From Haemophilus haemolyticus_M (lineage in GTDB: Bacteria; Pseudomonadota; Gammaproteobacteria; Enterobacterales; Pasteurellaceae), in the NCBI RefSeq assembly GCF_003490935.1, contig NZ_QQGD01000002.1, forward strand, positions 248,001 to 312,000: a stretch of 64,000 bases of DNA, in the 5' to 3' direction. The position numbers and the translations under genes were made by a program. Position 1 is the first letter of the stretch. Every line of letters begins with the position of its first letter. This document shows positions 1 to 9,037 of this stretch, in pieces. The notes beneath the pieces were generated by a model. It ran no database searches. It was not told the origin of the DNA and was given only the letters and a program-made list of their open reading frames with translations.

Positions 1-1
1 T

Positions 2-1303
2 TTTGATTATCGTTTGGCAGAACAGGATATTCAAGGCTCGATTGGTTGGTCCAAAGCCTTGGTGAAAGTCAATGTATTAACTATCGAAGAACAGCATCAA
101 CTTGAACAAGCACTAAATGAATTACTTATTGAAGTGCGGTCAAATCCGCAAGCAATTTTACAAGATGATGCTGAAGATATTCATAGCTGGGTTGAAAGTA
201 AGCTAATCGATAAAGTAGGCAACCTTGGTAAAAAATTACATACTGGTCGTAGCCGTAACGATCAAGTGGCAGTAGATATAAAACTATGGTGCAAACAACG
301 TGTGGTTGAATTACAAGAATCAGTACGTAATTTGCAACGCCACTTAGTTCAAACCGCAGAAAACACACAACAAGCAGTAATGCCTGGCTATACCCATTTA
401 CAACGAGCTCAACCAATAACGTTTGCTCATTGGTGTATGGCATATGTGGAAATGTTCGACCGCGACTATTCACGTTTAACAGATGCGTATAATCGTATGA
501 ATACCTGTCCACTTGGTAGTGGTGCGCTGGCTGGTACGGCTTATGCTGTAGATCGTGATTCACTTGCGCACGATCTTGGTTTTGCTTTCGCAACTAGAAA
601 TAGCTTAGATAGCGTCTCTGACCGCGATCATATCGTAGAATTGCTTTCCATCGCTTCCCTCAGTATGGCGCATCTTTCTCGCTTTGCTGAAGATATGATT
701 ATCTTTAACAGCGGAGAGGCAAATTTCGTAGAGCTATCCGACCGCGTGACTTCTGGCTCATCATTAATGCCACAAAAGAAAAATCCTGATGCGTGTGAGT
801 TAATTCGAGGCAAAGCAGGCAGAGTGATTGGCTCATTAACAGGCATGCTAGTCACCTTAAAAGGCTTGCCACTTGCGTATAATAAAGATATGCAAGAAGA
901 CAAAGAGGGTATTTTTGATGCCTTAGATACCTGGCAAAACTGTGTGGACATGGCAACGTTCGTATTAGATGAATTGAAAGTAAATGTTGAACGTACTCGT
1001 GAAGCCGCGTTAAAAGGTTATTCAAACGCAACTGAATTAGCGGATTATTTAGTCTCTAAGGGCGTACCTTTCCGAGATTCCCATCATATCGTGGGTGAAA
1101 CGGTCGTTTATGCAATCGAGAAAGGTAAAGGATTAGAAGATCTTACTATCCCTGAATTCTGCCAATTTAGTGAAGTAGTGGGAGATGATGTTTACGAGAT
1201 TCTTTCCCTCCAATCTTGCTTAGACAAACGTTGTGCAAAAGGCGGTGTATCGCCATTGCGTGTTGCCGAAGCTATTGCAGAAGCCAAAACAAGATTTGCT
1301 TAA
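2..1303 (+). CDS. argH: Argininosuccinate lyase, 5' end outside the window
   Basis: Argininosuccinate lyase cleaves argininosuccinate to arginine and fumarate, the last step of arginine synthesis, as a cytosolic tetramer. The frame is already open at base 2 (Phe-Asp-Tyr-Arg, then LAEQDIQGS), so by comparison with E. coli ArgH about 25 N-terminal residues lie before the window; the TTG at 14 is not the start. The fumarase/aspartase superfamily signature SSLMPQKKNPD is encoded around 755-790 and carries the mobile catalytic loop. The reading frame is intact to the TAA at 1303 and is followed by a terminator made of an inverted uptake-signal pair. No arginine-repressor box can be judged because the promoter is outside. 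Confidence 0.97.
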   Translation, partial: FDYRLAEQDIQGSIGWSKALVKVNVLTIEEQHQLEQALNELLIEVRSNPQAILQDDAEDIHSWVESKLIDKVGNLGKKLHTGRSRNDQVAVDIKLWCKQRVVELQESVRNLQRHLVQTAENTQQAVMPGYTHLQRAQPITFAHWCMAYVEMFDRDYSRLTDAYNRMNTCPLGSGALAGTAYAVDRDSLAHDLGFAFATRNSLDSVSDRDHIVELLSIASLSMAHLSRFAEDMIIFNSGEANFVELSDRVTSGSSLMPQKKNPDACELIRGKAGRVIGSLTGMLVTLKGLPLAYNKDMQEDKEGIFDALDTWQNCVDMATFVLDELKVNVERTREAALKGYSNATELADYLVSKGVPFRDSHHIVGETVVYAIEKGKGLEDLTIPEFCQFSEVVGDDVYEILSLQSCLDKRCAKGGVSPLRVAEAIAEAKTRFA

Positions 1304-1408
1304 TCATATTTTAACGCGCATATCACAATTGGATTTCACAAGACTCCCTTGCAATCCACTGAATAGCCCCAATTATGACTAGCAACACTTAAATAAGATG
1401 ATAAAAAC

Positions 1409-1440
1409 AAAAAGTGCGGGAAAAACTACCGCACTTTTTC
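1409..1440 (+). terminator. Terminator formed by inverted uptake signals
   Basis: An AAAAAGTGCGGG arm and an ACCGCACTTTTT arm face each other across a loop of about seven bases and end in a T run. It sits between argH and hslO. The arms are near-perfect copies of the Haemophilus uptake signal, a common arrangement in this genus. Confidence 0.8.
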
Positions 1441-1459
1441 TTTCAATTAGGAATGATCA

Positions 1460-2341
1460 ATGACCAATCAACAAGACTATACTCAAGACAATGACAAGCT
1501 TTACCGTTATCTTTTCCAAAATCGTGCGGTTCGTGGGGAATGGGTTCGTTTAAATAAAACATTTACTGATACATTAAATACCCATCACTATCCTAAAGCA
1601 GTACAGGATTTATTGGGTGAAATGATGGTGGCGACTAATTTGCTTACTGCCACACTAAAATTTGACGGCAATATCACCGTACAAATTCAAGGCGATGGTC
1701 CATTACGCTTAGCATTAGTAAATGGCAATGATCAACAACAAATCCGCGCCCTTGCTCGAGTGGATGGCAACATCACTGAAAATATGAGTCTGCATAATAT
1801 GATTGGTAAAGGGGTATTGGTCATTACTATTGCACCAAAAGAAGGCGAACGCTATCAAGGTGTAATTAGCTTGGATAAACCGACAATCACAGAATGCTTA
1901 GAAGATTATTTTGTACGTTCAGAACAGCTTCAAACTCAATTAATTATTCGTACTGGTGAATATGAAGGAAAACCAGTGGCAGCAGGTATGCTATTACAGA
2001 TTATGCCTGATGGTTCTGGTACACCAGAAGATTTTGAGCATTTAACTACGCTCGCAGCAACAATAAAAAACGAAGAATTATTTGGTCTCCCTGCAGAAGA
2101 GTTACTCTATCGTTTGTATCATGAAGAAACCGTCAATCTTTATCCAGCACAAGATGTACAATTTTTCTGTGGCTGCTCTGCTGAGCGTTCTGGTTCTGCA
2201 TTACTGCTCATCTCTGATGAAGAAATTGACGAAATATTAGCCGAGCATAAAGGCAGTATTGATATGCAATGTGAGTGCTGTGGCACACACTACTTTTTTA
2301 ATAAAGAAGCAATTGAAAAATTAAAATCAACAAAACTTTAA
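1460..2341 (+). CDS. hslO: Hsp33 redox-regulated chaperone
   Basis: Hsp33 is a cytosolic holdase chaperone switched on when oxidation releases zinc from four conserved cysteines. The 293-residue product has the usual length. The zinc site is in the C-terminal tail: FFCGCSAERS gives the CxC pair and QCECCGTHYFF gives the CxxC pair, with one extra Cys inside the latter. The start follows a GGA-containing site about eight bases upstream. The gene stands alone between two terminators. In some relatives hslO neighbours pckA, as here. Confidence 0.95.
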   Translation: MTNQQDYTQDNDKLYRYLFQNRAVRGEWVRLNKTFTDTLNTHHYPKAVQDLLGEMMVATNLLTATLKFDGNITVQIQGDGPLRLALVNGNDQQQIRALARVDGNITENMSLHNMIGKGVLVITIAPKEGERYQGVISLDKPTITECLEDYFVRSEQLQTQLIIRTGEYEGKPVAAGMLLQIMPDGSGTPEDFEHLTTLAATIKNEELFGLPAEELLYRLYHEETVNLYPAQDVQFFCGCSAERSGSALLLISDEEIDEILAEHKGSIDMQCECCGTHYFFNKEAIEKLKSTKL

Positions 2342-2345
2342 AAAC

Positions 2346-2373
2346 AATCCCGACGCCATATCGGGATTTTTGA
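2346..2373 (+). terminator. Terminator of hslO
   Basis: An 8-bp stem AATCCCGA / TCGGGATT is followed by T-rich sequence five bases after the hslO stop. Confidence 0.8.
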
Positions 2374-2426
2374 TCTACATCATCAATACACCTAAAAATA
2401 GGTAATGAAGAGCTATAATTTTTCAA

Positions 2427-2472
2427 AAATGAGATCTAGTTAACATTTTTTTGCATTGACATTCTTTAGAAT
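2427..2472 (+). promoter_or_regulatory. CRP-dependent (class II) promoter of pckA
   Basis: TGAGA-N6-TAACA (2430-2445) inside an A/T-flanked palindrome resembles the CRP consensus TGTGA-N6-TCACA. A TAGAAT -10 lies at 2467-2472 and there is no good -35. If transcription starts near 2479, the CRP site is centred about 41.5 bases upstream, the class II position. This suits a gluconeogenic gene controlled by carbon supply. The sequence is seen; the regulation is inferred. Confidence 0.65.
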
Positions 2473-2514
2473 AGGCGACAGTTAAATTTTAATCTTAAAT
2501 ATTAGAGGTGACTT

Positions 2515-4131
2515 ATGACAGACTTAAACAAAGTAGTAAAAGAACTTGAAGCTCTAGGCATTTATGACGTAAAAGAAGTTGTCTACAATCCAAGCTACGA
2601 GCAATTGTTCGAAGAAGAAACCAATCCAGGTTTAGAAGGGTTTGAAAAAGGTACTTTAACTACGACTGGTGCTGTAGCTGTAGATACTGGTATCTTCACT
2701 GGCCGTTCACCAAAAGATAAATATATCGTGTTAGATGAAAAAACCAAAGATACTGTTTGGTGGACATCTGAAGCAGCGAAAAATGACAACAAACCAATGA
2801 ACCAAGCTACATGGCAAAGCTTAAAAGACTTAGTAACTAACCAACTCTCTCGTAAACGCTTATTTGTAGTTGATGGTTTCTGTGGTGCTAGCGAACACGA
2901 CCGTATTGCAGTACGTATTGTAACTGAAGTTGCATGGCAAGCACACTTTGTGAAAAACATGTTTATTCGCCCAACTGAAGAACAACTCAAAAATTTTAAA
3001 CCAGATTTCGTTGTAATGAACGGCTCTAAAGTAACCAATCCAAACTGGAAAGAACAAGGTTTAAATTCAGAAAACTTCGTTGCCTTCAACTTAACTGAGC
3101 GCATTCAATTAATCGGTGGTACTTGGTACGGCGGTGAAATGAAAAAAGGTATGTTCTCCATGATGAACTACTTCCTGCCACTTAAAGGTGTAGGTGCAAT
3201 GCACTGCTCAGCTAACGTGGGTAAAGATGGCGATGTAGCAATCTTCTTCGGCTTATCTGGCACAGGTAAAACAACCCTTTCAACCGATCCAAAACGTGAA
3301 TTAATCGGTGATGATGAGCACGGCTGGGATGATGTTGGTATCTTTAACTTTGAAGGTGGTTGCTATGCGAAAACCATTCACCTTTCAGAAGAAAATGAAC
3401 CAGATATTTACCGCGCTATCCGTCGCGATGCATTACTAGAAAACGTGGTTGTTCGTGCAGATGGTTCTGTCGATTTCGATGATGGTTCAAAAACAGAAAA
3501 TACTCGCGTGTCTTACCCAATTTATCACATCGATAACATTGTTAAACCAGTTTCTCGTGCTGGCCACGCAACTAAAGTAATTTTCTTAACTGCAGATGCA
3601 TTTGGTGTATTACCACCAGTATCTAAATTGACTCCAGAACAAACTAAATACTACTTCTTATCTGGTTTCACTGCAAAATTAGCAGGTACTGAACGTGGTA
3701 TTACTGAACCAACTCCAACTTTCTCAGCATGTTTTGGTGCAGCATTCTTAACCCTTCACCCAACTCAATATGCTGAAGTGTTAGTAAAACGTATGCAAGC
3801 AGCGGGTGCTGAAGCTTACTTAGTGAATACTGGTTGGAATGGCACAGGCAAACGTATCTCAATCAAAGATACTCGCGGAATCATTGATGCAATCTTAGAT
3901 GGCTCAATTGAAAAAGCTGAAATGGGCGAATTGCCAATCTTCAACTTAGCAATTCCTAAAGCATTACCAGGTGTAGATTCTGCGATCTTGGATCCTCGTG
4001 ATACTTACGCAGATAAAGCACAATGGCAATCAAAAGCTGAAGACTTAGCCGGTCGCTTTGTGAAAAACTTTGTTAAATATGCAACTAACGAAGAAGGCAA
4101 AGCTTTAATTGCAGCTGGTCCTAAAGCTTAA
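2515..4131 (+). CDS. pckA: Phosphoenolpyruvate carboxykinase (ATP)
   Basis: PckA converts oxaloacetate and ATP to phosphoenolpyruvate and CO2. It opens gluconeogenesis, and in Pasteurellaceae it can run in the carboxylating direction. The 538 residues match the ATP-type family. Visible are the kinase-1a P-loop GLSGTGKTTLS and the metal-binding kinase-2 block GDDEHGWDD shortly after it. The ribosome-binding site AGAGGTG is six bases before the ATG. Upstream lies the CRP-type promoter, downstream a terminator made of facing uptake signals. The frame is complete and looks functional. Confidence 0.97.
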   Translation: MTDLNKVVKELEALGIYDVKEVVYNPSYEQLFEEETNPGLEGFEKGTLTTTGAVAVDTGIFTGRSPKDKYIVLDEKTKDTVWWTSEAAKNDNKPMNQATWQSLKDLVTNQLSRKRLFVVDGFCGASEHDRIAVRIVTEVAWQAHFVKNMFIRPTEEQLKNFKPDFVVMNGSKVTNPNWKEQGLNSENFVAFNLTERIQLIGGTWYGGEMKKGMFSMMNYFLPLKGVGAMHCSANVGKDGDVAIFFGLSGTGKTTLSTDPKRELIGDDEHGWDDVGIFNFEGGCYAKTIHLSEENEPDIYRAIRRDALLENVVVRADGSVDFDDGSKTENTRVSYPIYHIDNIVKPVSRAGHATKVIFLTADAFGVLPPVSKLTPEQTKYYFLSGFTAKLAGTERGITEPTPTFSACFGAAFLTLHPTQYAEVLVKRMQAAGAEAYLVNTGWNGTGKRISIKDTRGIIDAILDGSIEKAEMGELPIFNLAIPKALPGVDSAILDPRDTYADKAQWQSKAEDLAGRFVKNFVKYATNEEGKALIAAGPKA

Positions 4132-4152
4132 TTAAAAATACTAAAAATATTA

Positions 4153-4188
4153 ACCGCACTTTGGGTGACTGAAGTGCGGTCATTTTTT
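4153..4188 (+). terminator. Terminator of pckA from facing uptake signals
   Basis: ACCGCACTT (4153-4161) pairs with AAGTGCGGT (4172-4180) and is followed by a run of Ts. Confidence 0.8.
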
Positions 4189-4213
4189 ATCTGTTTTCAA
4201 GCTGATAAATGTA

Positions 4214-4242
4214 TTCAAAAATTTACAAAAATCCAGTAAAAT
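4214..4242 (+). promoter_or_regulatory. Likely promoter of frr
   Basis: TTCAAA, 17 bases, TAAAAT, placed 40 bases before the frr ATG. The -35 matches only partly, so the call is tentative. Confidence 0.45.
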
Positions 4243-4281
4243 CACCGCGTTTTAAATTTCGTCAATTAAAAGGACAATGCA

Positions 4282-4839
4282 ATGCTTAACCAAATTAAAA
4301 AAGATGCTCAAGATCGTATGGAAAAAAGCCTTGAAGCATTAAAAGGCCATATTTCGAAAATCCGTACAGGTCGTGCACAACCGAGTTTACTTGATGCAAT
4401 TCAAGTGGAGTATTATGGTGCAGCGACCCCTCTTCGCCAATTAGCAAACGTAGTGGCAGAAGATGCGCGTACTTTAGCTGTAACTGTTTTTGATCGTTCT
4501 TTAATCTCTGCGGTAGAAAAAGCAATTTTAACCTCAGATTTAGGTTTAAACCCATCTTCAGCGGGTACCACAATCCGTGTTCCACTTCCGCCATTAACAG
4601 AAGAACGTCGTCGCGATTTAATCAAAATTGTAAAAGGCGAAGGTGAACAAGGTAAAGTTGCGGTTCGTAATGTGCGTCGTGATGCGAATGATAAAATCAA
4701 AGCATTATTAAAAGACAAAGAAATTAGCGAAAACGAACAACATAAAGCAGAAGAAGAAATCCAAAAAATCACAGATATTTACATTAAAAAAGTAGATGAA
4801 GTATTAGCGGATAAAGAAAAAGAATTAATGGATTTCTAA
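4282..4839 (+). CDS. frr: Ribosome recycling factor
   Basis: RRF works with EF-G to split the post-termination ribosome. The 185-residue length is standard. The N-terminal [20 protein letters not shown] segment and the C-terminal RRDANDKIK helix belong to the three-helix tail that mimics tRNA. The start has an AAAGGA ribosome-binding site. It is a single-gene unit, with a terminator before dxr. In E. coli the order frr-dxr is also conserved (after rpsB, tsf and pyrH). Confidence 0.97.
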
Positions 4840-4853
4840 TCATAAAAAATGCA

Positions 4854-4885
4854 AAAGGCAGACAGTTTTGTCTGCCTTTATTTTA
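4854..4885 (+). terminator. Terminator of frr
   Basis: A perfect 11-bp stem AAAGGCAGACA / TGTCTGCCTTT with a four-base loop is followed by T-rich sequence. Confidence 0.9.
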
Positions 4886-4948
4886 TTAGGTATGCGAATT
4901 TAAACGTACCAATGAACATATCATCAACAAAAGTGCGGTAAAGTTTCT

Positions 4949-6142
4949 ATGCAAAAACAAAACATTGTCATTCTTGGTTCAACGGGATCAATCGGTAAGA
5001 GCACCCTTTCGGTTATCGAAAATAACCCTCAGAAATATCATGCATTTGCACTCGTCGGCGGAAAAAATGTAGAAGCAATGTTTGAACAATGTATCAAATA
5101 CCGACCGCACTTTGCGGTTCTTGATGATGTAAATGCGGCTAAAATTTTACGTGAGAAATTAATTGCGCATCATATTCCAACGGAAGTATTAGCAGGACAA
5201 CAAGCTATTTGTGAACTTGCAGCACATCCAGATGCAGATCAGATAATGGCGTCGATTGTTGGTGCTGCAGGATTGTTACCTACTCTTTCAGCGGTTAAAG
5301 CGGGTAAACGGGTATTACTGGCAAATAAAGAATCATTGGTAACCTGCGGACAGCTTTTTATTGATGCCGTAAAAAACTATGGTGCGAAGCTTTTACCAGT
5401 AGATAGTGAACATAATGCTATCTTTCAATCGTTACCGCCAGAAGCACAAGAAAAAATTGGTTTTTGCCCACTTTCTGAATTAGGTGTAAGTAAAATTATA
5501 CTCACTGGTTCTGGCGGGCCATTCCGTTACATACCACTTGAACAATTCACCAACATCACACCAGAACAAGCGGTTGCACACCCTAATTGGTCTATGGGTA
5601 AAAAAATCTCTGTCGATTCAGCTACAATGATGAATAAAGGCTTAGAATACATTGAGGCTCGCTGGCTTTTCAACGCAAGTGCGGAAGAAATAGAAGTCAT
5701 TATTCATCCACAATCGATTATTCATTCTATGGTGCGTTATGTTGACGGCTCAGTCATTGCTCAAATGGGAAATCCAGATATGCGTACACCAATTGCAGAA
5801 ACTATGGCATATCCTCACCGCACTTTTGCTGGAGTAGAACCTCTCGATTTCTTTAAAATCAAAGAGCTGACCTTTATTGAACCTGATTTTAATCGCTATC
5901 CAAATTTAAAACTCGCTATTGATGCCTTTGCTGCGGGTCAATATGCGACAACAGCAATGAATGCAGCTAATGAAATTGCTGTACAAGCATTTTTAGATCG
6001 TCAAATTAGCTTTATGGATATTGCTAAAATTAATTCGAAAACAATTGAGAAAATTTCGCCTTATACTATTCAAAATATTGATGATGTACTCGAAATTGAT
6101 GCGCAAGCAAGAGAGATTGCGAAAACGCTAATTGGTAAATAG
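4949..6142 (+). CDS. dxr: 1-deoxy-D-xylulose 5-phosphate reductoisomerase
   Basis: Dxr makes 2-C-methyl-erythritol 4-phosphate with NADPH, the committed step of the non-mevalonate isoprenoid pathway and the target of fosmidomycin. The 397-residue protein begins with the NADPH-binding motif GSTGSIGKSTL. VDSEHNAIFQ carries acidic metal ligands, and the flexible active-site region SVDSATMMNKGLE is also present. An uptake signal (AAAAGTGCGGT) lies just before the ATG and occupies the place of a normal ribosome-binding site, which is otherwise weak. The frame is complete. Confidence 0.97.
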   Translation: MQKQNIVILGSTGSIGKSTLSVIENNPQKYHAFALVGGKNVEAMFEQCIKYRPHFAVLDDVNAAKILREKLIAHHIPTEVLAGQQAICELAAHPDADQIMASIVGAAGLLPTLSAVKAGKRVLLANKESLVTCGQLFIDAVKNYGAKLLPVDSEHNAIFQSLPPEAQEKIGFCPLSELGVSKIILTGSGGPFRYIPLEQFTNITPEQAVAHPNWSMGKKISVDSATMMNKGLEYIEARWLFNASAEEIEVIIHPQSIIHSMVRYVDGSVIAQMGNPDMRTPIAETMAYPHRTFAGVEPLDFFKIKELTFIEPDFNRYPNLKLAIDAFAAGQYATTAMNAANEIAVQAFLDRQISFMDIAKINSKTIEKISPYTIQNIDDVLEIDAQAREIAKTLIGK

Positions 6143-6173
6143 GCCTAGAATAACTAGGTCTAGTTTATTCGAT

Positions 6174-6983
6174 TTAATGAAATACAAATTCCAAGATGCA
6201 CATATAGGCTGCAATACAAAATAAAATAATCGCCAATAATTTTCTTGTTAAAGCTGGATTCATTAATCCGCGCAATTTCATTGAGAAGAAACTCATCCCA
6301 AATGAACCCAAGGTAACGACACCAACTACAAGAAAATTTACATATCCTAATTGGCCACTTAGACTGACATCATAAGGGAAGACCCTTGTGAGATAGCCAT
6401 ATAAATTACCAATACCGCCAATAATCATCATGTAATTCGTATAAACGGCAATTTGTTGTGTTTTTACCCCTTTTAATTGGCCAACAAGCGGAGCAAGGAT
6501 AGAGCCGCCTCCAATACCTGTAATACCCGCTATTAAACCTCCTCCGCAGCAACTAATACTACCTTTAGCTCGTTCTATAGGAGACATATTAAGCACTTCT
6601 ATTTGTATTCTCGATCTGTTTAAAAATGTTTTAATCGCTAGTACACTCAAACTTACTGTAAAAATTAAACTAATTATCGCTGTAGAAAAATAAAAACTTA
6701 ATTCAAAACCAATTTGTACACCAATAATCATCGCTATAGACCATAAAATCATATTGATATGATCAATTTTAATTTTTTGCTTATGGAAAAATAATAAGTT
6801 AATCAATGCGGTACACATCACAATGGTGAGAGATGTAGCTGAAATAACTTGAATCGGCAATTCAGGAAATAATGTACGTAAAATTGGCACCATCAATACC
6901 CCACCACCAATACCAAAAATAGCAGAAACCATATTGGTACAAATACCGCAAATCAGTAAGATAAAAATTGTACTAATTGCCAT
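6174..6983 (-). CDS. TauE/SafE-family membrane transporter
   Basis: This is a member of the TauE/SafE (formerly DUF81) family of integral inner-membrane permeases. Several members export sulfite or organosulfur anions, but the substrate here is unknown. I start it at 6983 (MAISTIFILL): AGGAG lies six bases upstream, and a longer frame to 7073 adds residues with no ribosome-binding site. The 269 residues hold about eight hydrophobic stretches and two copies of the family's glycine-rich motif (IFGIGGGVLMVP near the N terminus and ITGIGGGSILAP in the second half), which reflect an internal repeat. It is divergent from the radical-SAM gene next door. I recall an Rd homologue (HI0806). Confidence 0.85.
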   Translation of the reverse strand: MAISTIFILLICGICTNMVSAIFGIGGGVLMVPILRTLFPELPIQVISATSLTIVMCTALINLLFFHKQKIKIDHINMILWSIAMIIGVQIGFELSFYFSTAIISLIFTVSLSVLAIKTFLNRSRIQIEVLNMSPIERAKGSISCCGGGLIAGITGIGGGSILAPLVGQLKGVKTQQIAVYTNYMMIIGGIGNLYGYLTRVFPYDVSLSGQLGYVNFLVVGVVTLGSFGMSFFSMKLRGLMNPALTRKLLAIILFCIAAYMCILEFVFH

Positions 6984-7085
6984 TTCTACTCCTATCAAGA
7001 AAATCAACTTAATAATGTATTCTAATTGTGGCGTAAGGAGATGAGCATATCTTATGATCAGCATCATATACACTTAAAAATATTC

Positions 7086-7094
7086 TGTTATGAT
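7086..7094 (+). promoter_or_regulatory. Extended -10 promoter of the radical-SAM gene
   Basis: TG-T-TATGAT is an extended -10 element 25 bases before the ATG at 7120. No clear -35 was seen. Confidence 0.4.
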
Positions 7095-7119
7095 GAAAAA
7101 AATAGAAAGGATATGATGT

Positions 7120-8199
7120 ATGAACGCATTTCAATTAATGGCAAAACCTACTGGCTCAATTTGTAATTTAGATTGCCAGTATTGCTTTTACTTGGAAAAA
7201 CCTCATTTAAATCAACGAGCCATGAGTGATGAGGTATTAGAAACCTATATCAAATCTTACATAGAAACAGCCCCTCAACAACAAGTAACTTTCCTCTGGC
7301 AAGGCGGCGAGCCAACCATGGCAGGCCTTGATTTCTATAAAAGAGCGGTCGATTTTCAGCATAAATATGCTAATGGGAAACAAATTGAAAATTCGCTACA
7401 AACCAATGGTGTATTACTTAATGCCGATTGGTGCCGTTTTCTGCATGATCATAATTTTCTTGTCGGGCTTTCTATAGATGGTCCAGAACACTTACATGAT
7501 ACCTATCGTTTAACTAAAAATAGCAAAGGCACATTTCAACAAGTAATAGATGCACTAGATTTACTACATAACTATCAAGTGTCTTTTAATACTCTCACAG
7601 TAGTGCATAATCTAAATGTCCTACATGGCAAAGAAATCTATCATTTTCTAAAACGAATTGGATCGCCATATATGCAATTTATTCCACTAATGGGAGATTA
7701 TAAGCAACAAGCCTCTGCAAAGGATTATGGCCAGTTTCTAATTAATATTTTTGATGAATGGTACGCTAATGATGTAGGAAAAATTGGGATTCAGTTTATT
7801 GAACAATGGTTTATGGCCTATCTTGGATTACAACCTAATTTATGTATTTTTCGTGAAACCTGCGGAGATCAATTAGTTATTGAACAAAATGGGGATATTT
7901 ATAGTTGCGATCATTATGTTTACCCTGAGTACAAGTTAGGAAACCTAATAGAAACACCACTAGTAACATTAGTTGATAACATAAAACAAAAACATTTCGG
8001 TTCAGCGAAATCCTTTCTTTCCGAACGATGCAAAAGCTGTAAATTTCGTTTTGCCTGTCATGGAGGTTGTCCCAAACATCGAACGGTTCAAGGATTTGGA
8101 AAACCACATAATCAACTCTGCGAAGCCTATTATATGGCGCTCTCTCACATGGAACCCTATTTGAAAGAATTTGCAAAATGCTTTGGTAAAGCAAAATAA
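7120..8199 (+). CDS. Radical SAM/SPASM protein, anaerobic sulfatase-maturase type
   Basis: Radical SAM enzymes of the anSME type oxidise an active-site Cys or Ser of sulfatases to formylglycine without oxygen. The SAM-binding cluster motif is C15-x3-C19-x2-C22 in GSICNLDCQYC, followed by the glycine-rich WQGGEPTM. The C-terminal SPASM region has a run of cysteines (CGD, SCDHYV, CKSCKFRFAC, HGGCPKHR) fitting two auxiliary iron-sulfur clusters. At 359 residues it is a little shorter than typical anSMEs. A strong AAAGGA site precedes the ATG. No sulfatase gene is present in the window, so the substrate is open; a different peptide-modifying role is possible. Confidence 0.8.
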   Translation: MNAFQLMAKPTGSICNLDCQYCFYLEKPHLNQRAMSDEVLETYIKSYIETAPQQQVTFLWQGGEPTMAGLDFYKRAVDFQHKYANGKQIENSLQTNGVLLNADWCRFLHDHNFLVGLSIDGPEHLHDTYRLTKNSKGTFQQVIDALDLLHNYQVSFNTLTVVHNLNVLHGKEIYHFLKRIGSPYMQFIPLMGDYKQQASAKDYGQFLINIFDEWYANDVGKIGIQFIEQWFMAYLGLQPNLCIFRETCGDQLVIEQNGDIYSCDHYVYPEYKLGNLIETPLVTLVDNIKQKHFGSAKSFLSERCKSCKFRFACHGGCPKHRTVQGFGKPHNQLCEAYYMALSHMEPYLKEFAKCFGKAK

Positions 8200-8320
8200 T
8201 ATTATTCATTTAAAATAAAAATTTTGTTACCAAGTTAACACTTTTAAAACTTGCTTATAGCAGATAAAAACAGAAATTTGTATAGTAACCTAAAGTTGTT
8301 TATGTATTAAAAGGATATTT

Positions 8321-8917
8321 ATGTCAAGCTCATCACCTTATTTACCTCAAAACTTACAACAATGCATTATTTCTGAAAGTAAAACACTAGGGAAAAATAG
8401 CTTAATTTATACTCAAGGTGAAAAACCTAAAGAATTTTATTTTTTAAAACAAGGGTTAGTCGGGCTTTATCATAGCTTAGAAAATGGTAAAGAAACCTTG
8501 ATTCGACTTTATCATGCTAATGAATATTTTGGGTTTAGAACAATCTTTAGTGAAACAACTTATCATTGTAGTGCAAAGGTATTACTAGAAGCAGATATTA
8601 TTCGTATATTTCCTGGAAATCACACTACTTTTATCGCAAATAATCCTGATTTTTCCCGCTATCTTATGAAACAACTTTCGAATGAATTATATGACGCAGA
8701 ACACCGAGTAAGTAATACAGCCTATAAACGAAGCTACGAACGTATAATTGATGCAATTGAAAATTTAACTGAAAGTTATCCCGATTATCCTTGGACCTAC
8801 CGAGAAGTAGCTGAATTTTGTGGATGTGAAACAGAAACTGCTATTCGTATTAGTCAAGAATTAAAGAAACAAGGAATTCTAGACAAAAATACAAGGCATT
8901 TAAGAATCTGCTCTTAA
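8321..8917 (+). CDS. Crp/Fnr-family transcription regulator
   Basis: This 198-residue protein has an N-terminal cyclic-nucleotide-binding-type barrel (IYTQGEKPKEFYFLKQGLVG is the family's barrel entry) and a C-terminal winged helix (YREVAEFCGCETETAIRIS is the helix-turn-helix). It lacks the N-terminal cysteine cluster of Fnr, so it should not sense oxygen through a 4Fe-4S cluster; the ligand is unknown. The order exporter, radical-SAM enzyme, regulator suggests that it controls its neighbours, but no operator was identified. A GGATATTT stretch before the ATG supplies the ribosome-binding site. Confidence 0.85.
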   Translation: MSSSSPYLPQNLQQCIISESKTLGKNSLIYTQGEKPKEFYFLKQGLVGLYHSLENGKETLIRLYHANEYFGFRTIFSETTYHCSAKVLLEADIIRIFPGNHTTFIANNPDFSRYLMKQLSNELYDAEHRVSNTAYKRSYERIIDAIENLTESYPDYPWTYREVAEFCGCETETAIRISQELKKQGILDKNTRHLRICS

Positions 8918-8993
8918 ATTCAAGATTATGGTTTTGGGCTATCTATCCAAATAATATTTCAGTAAATAAAGCGCTTTTTACTTACATATAAAA

Positions 8994-9024
8994 TAAAAAA
9001 GCTCACTATAAAGTGAGCTTTTCC
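8994..9024 (-). terminator. Terminator of the alpha operon
   Basis: Read on the minus strand, AAAAGCTCACTT pairs with GTGAGCTTTTTT across a four-base loop and ends in Ts. It lies just after the rplQ stop. Confidence 0.85.
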
Positions 9025-9037
9025 TTTGAATTGATTT

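Noticed and set aside
7877..8209. Minus-strand open frame inside the radical-SAM gene
   Set aside because: It is antisense to a gene with clear cysteine motifs and has low-complexity, non-protein-like content.
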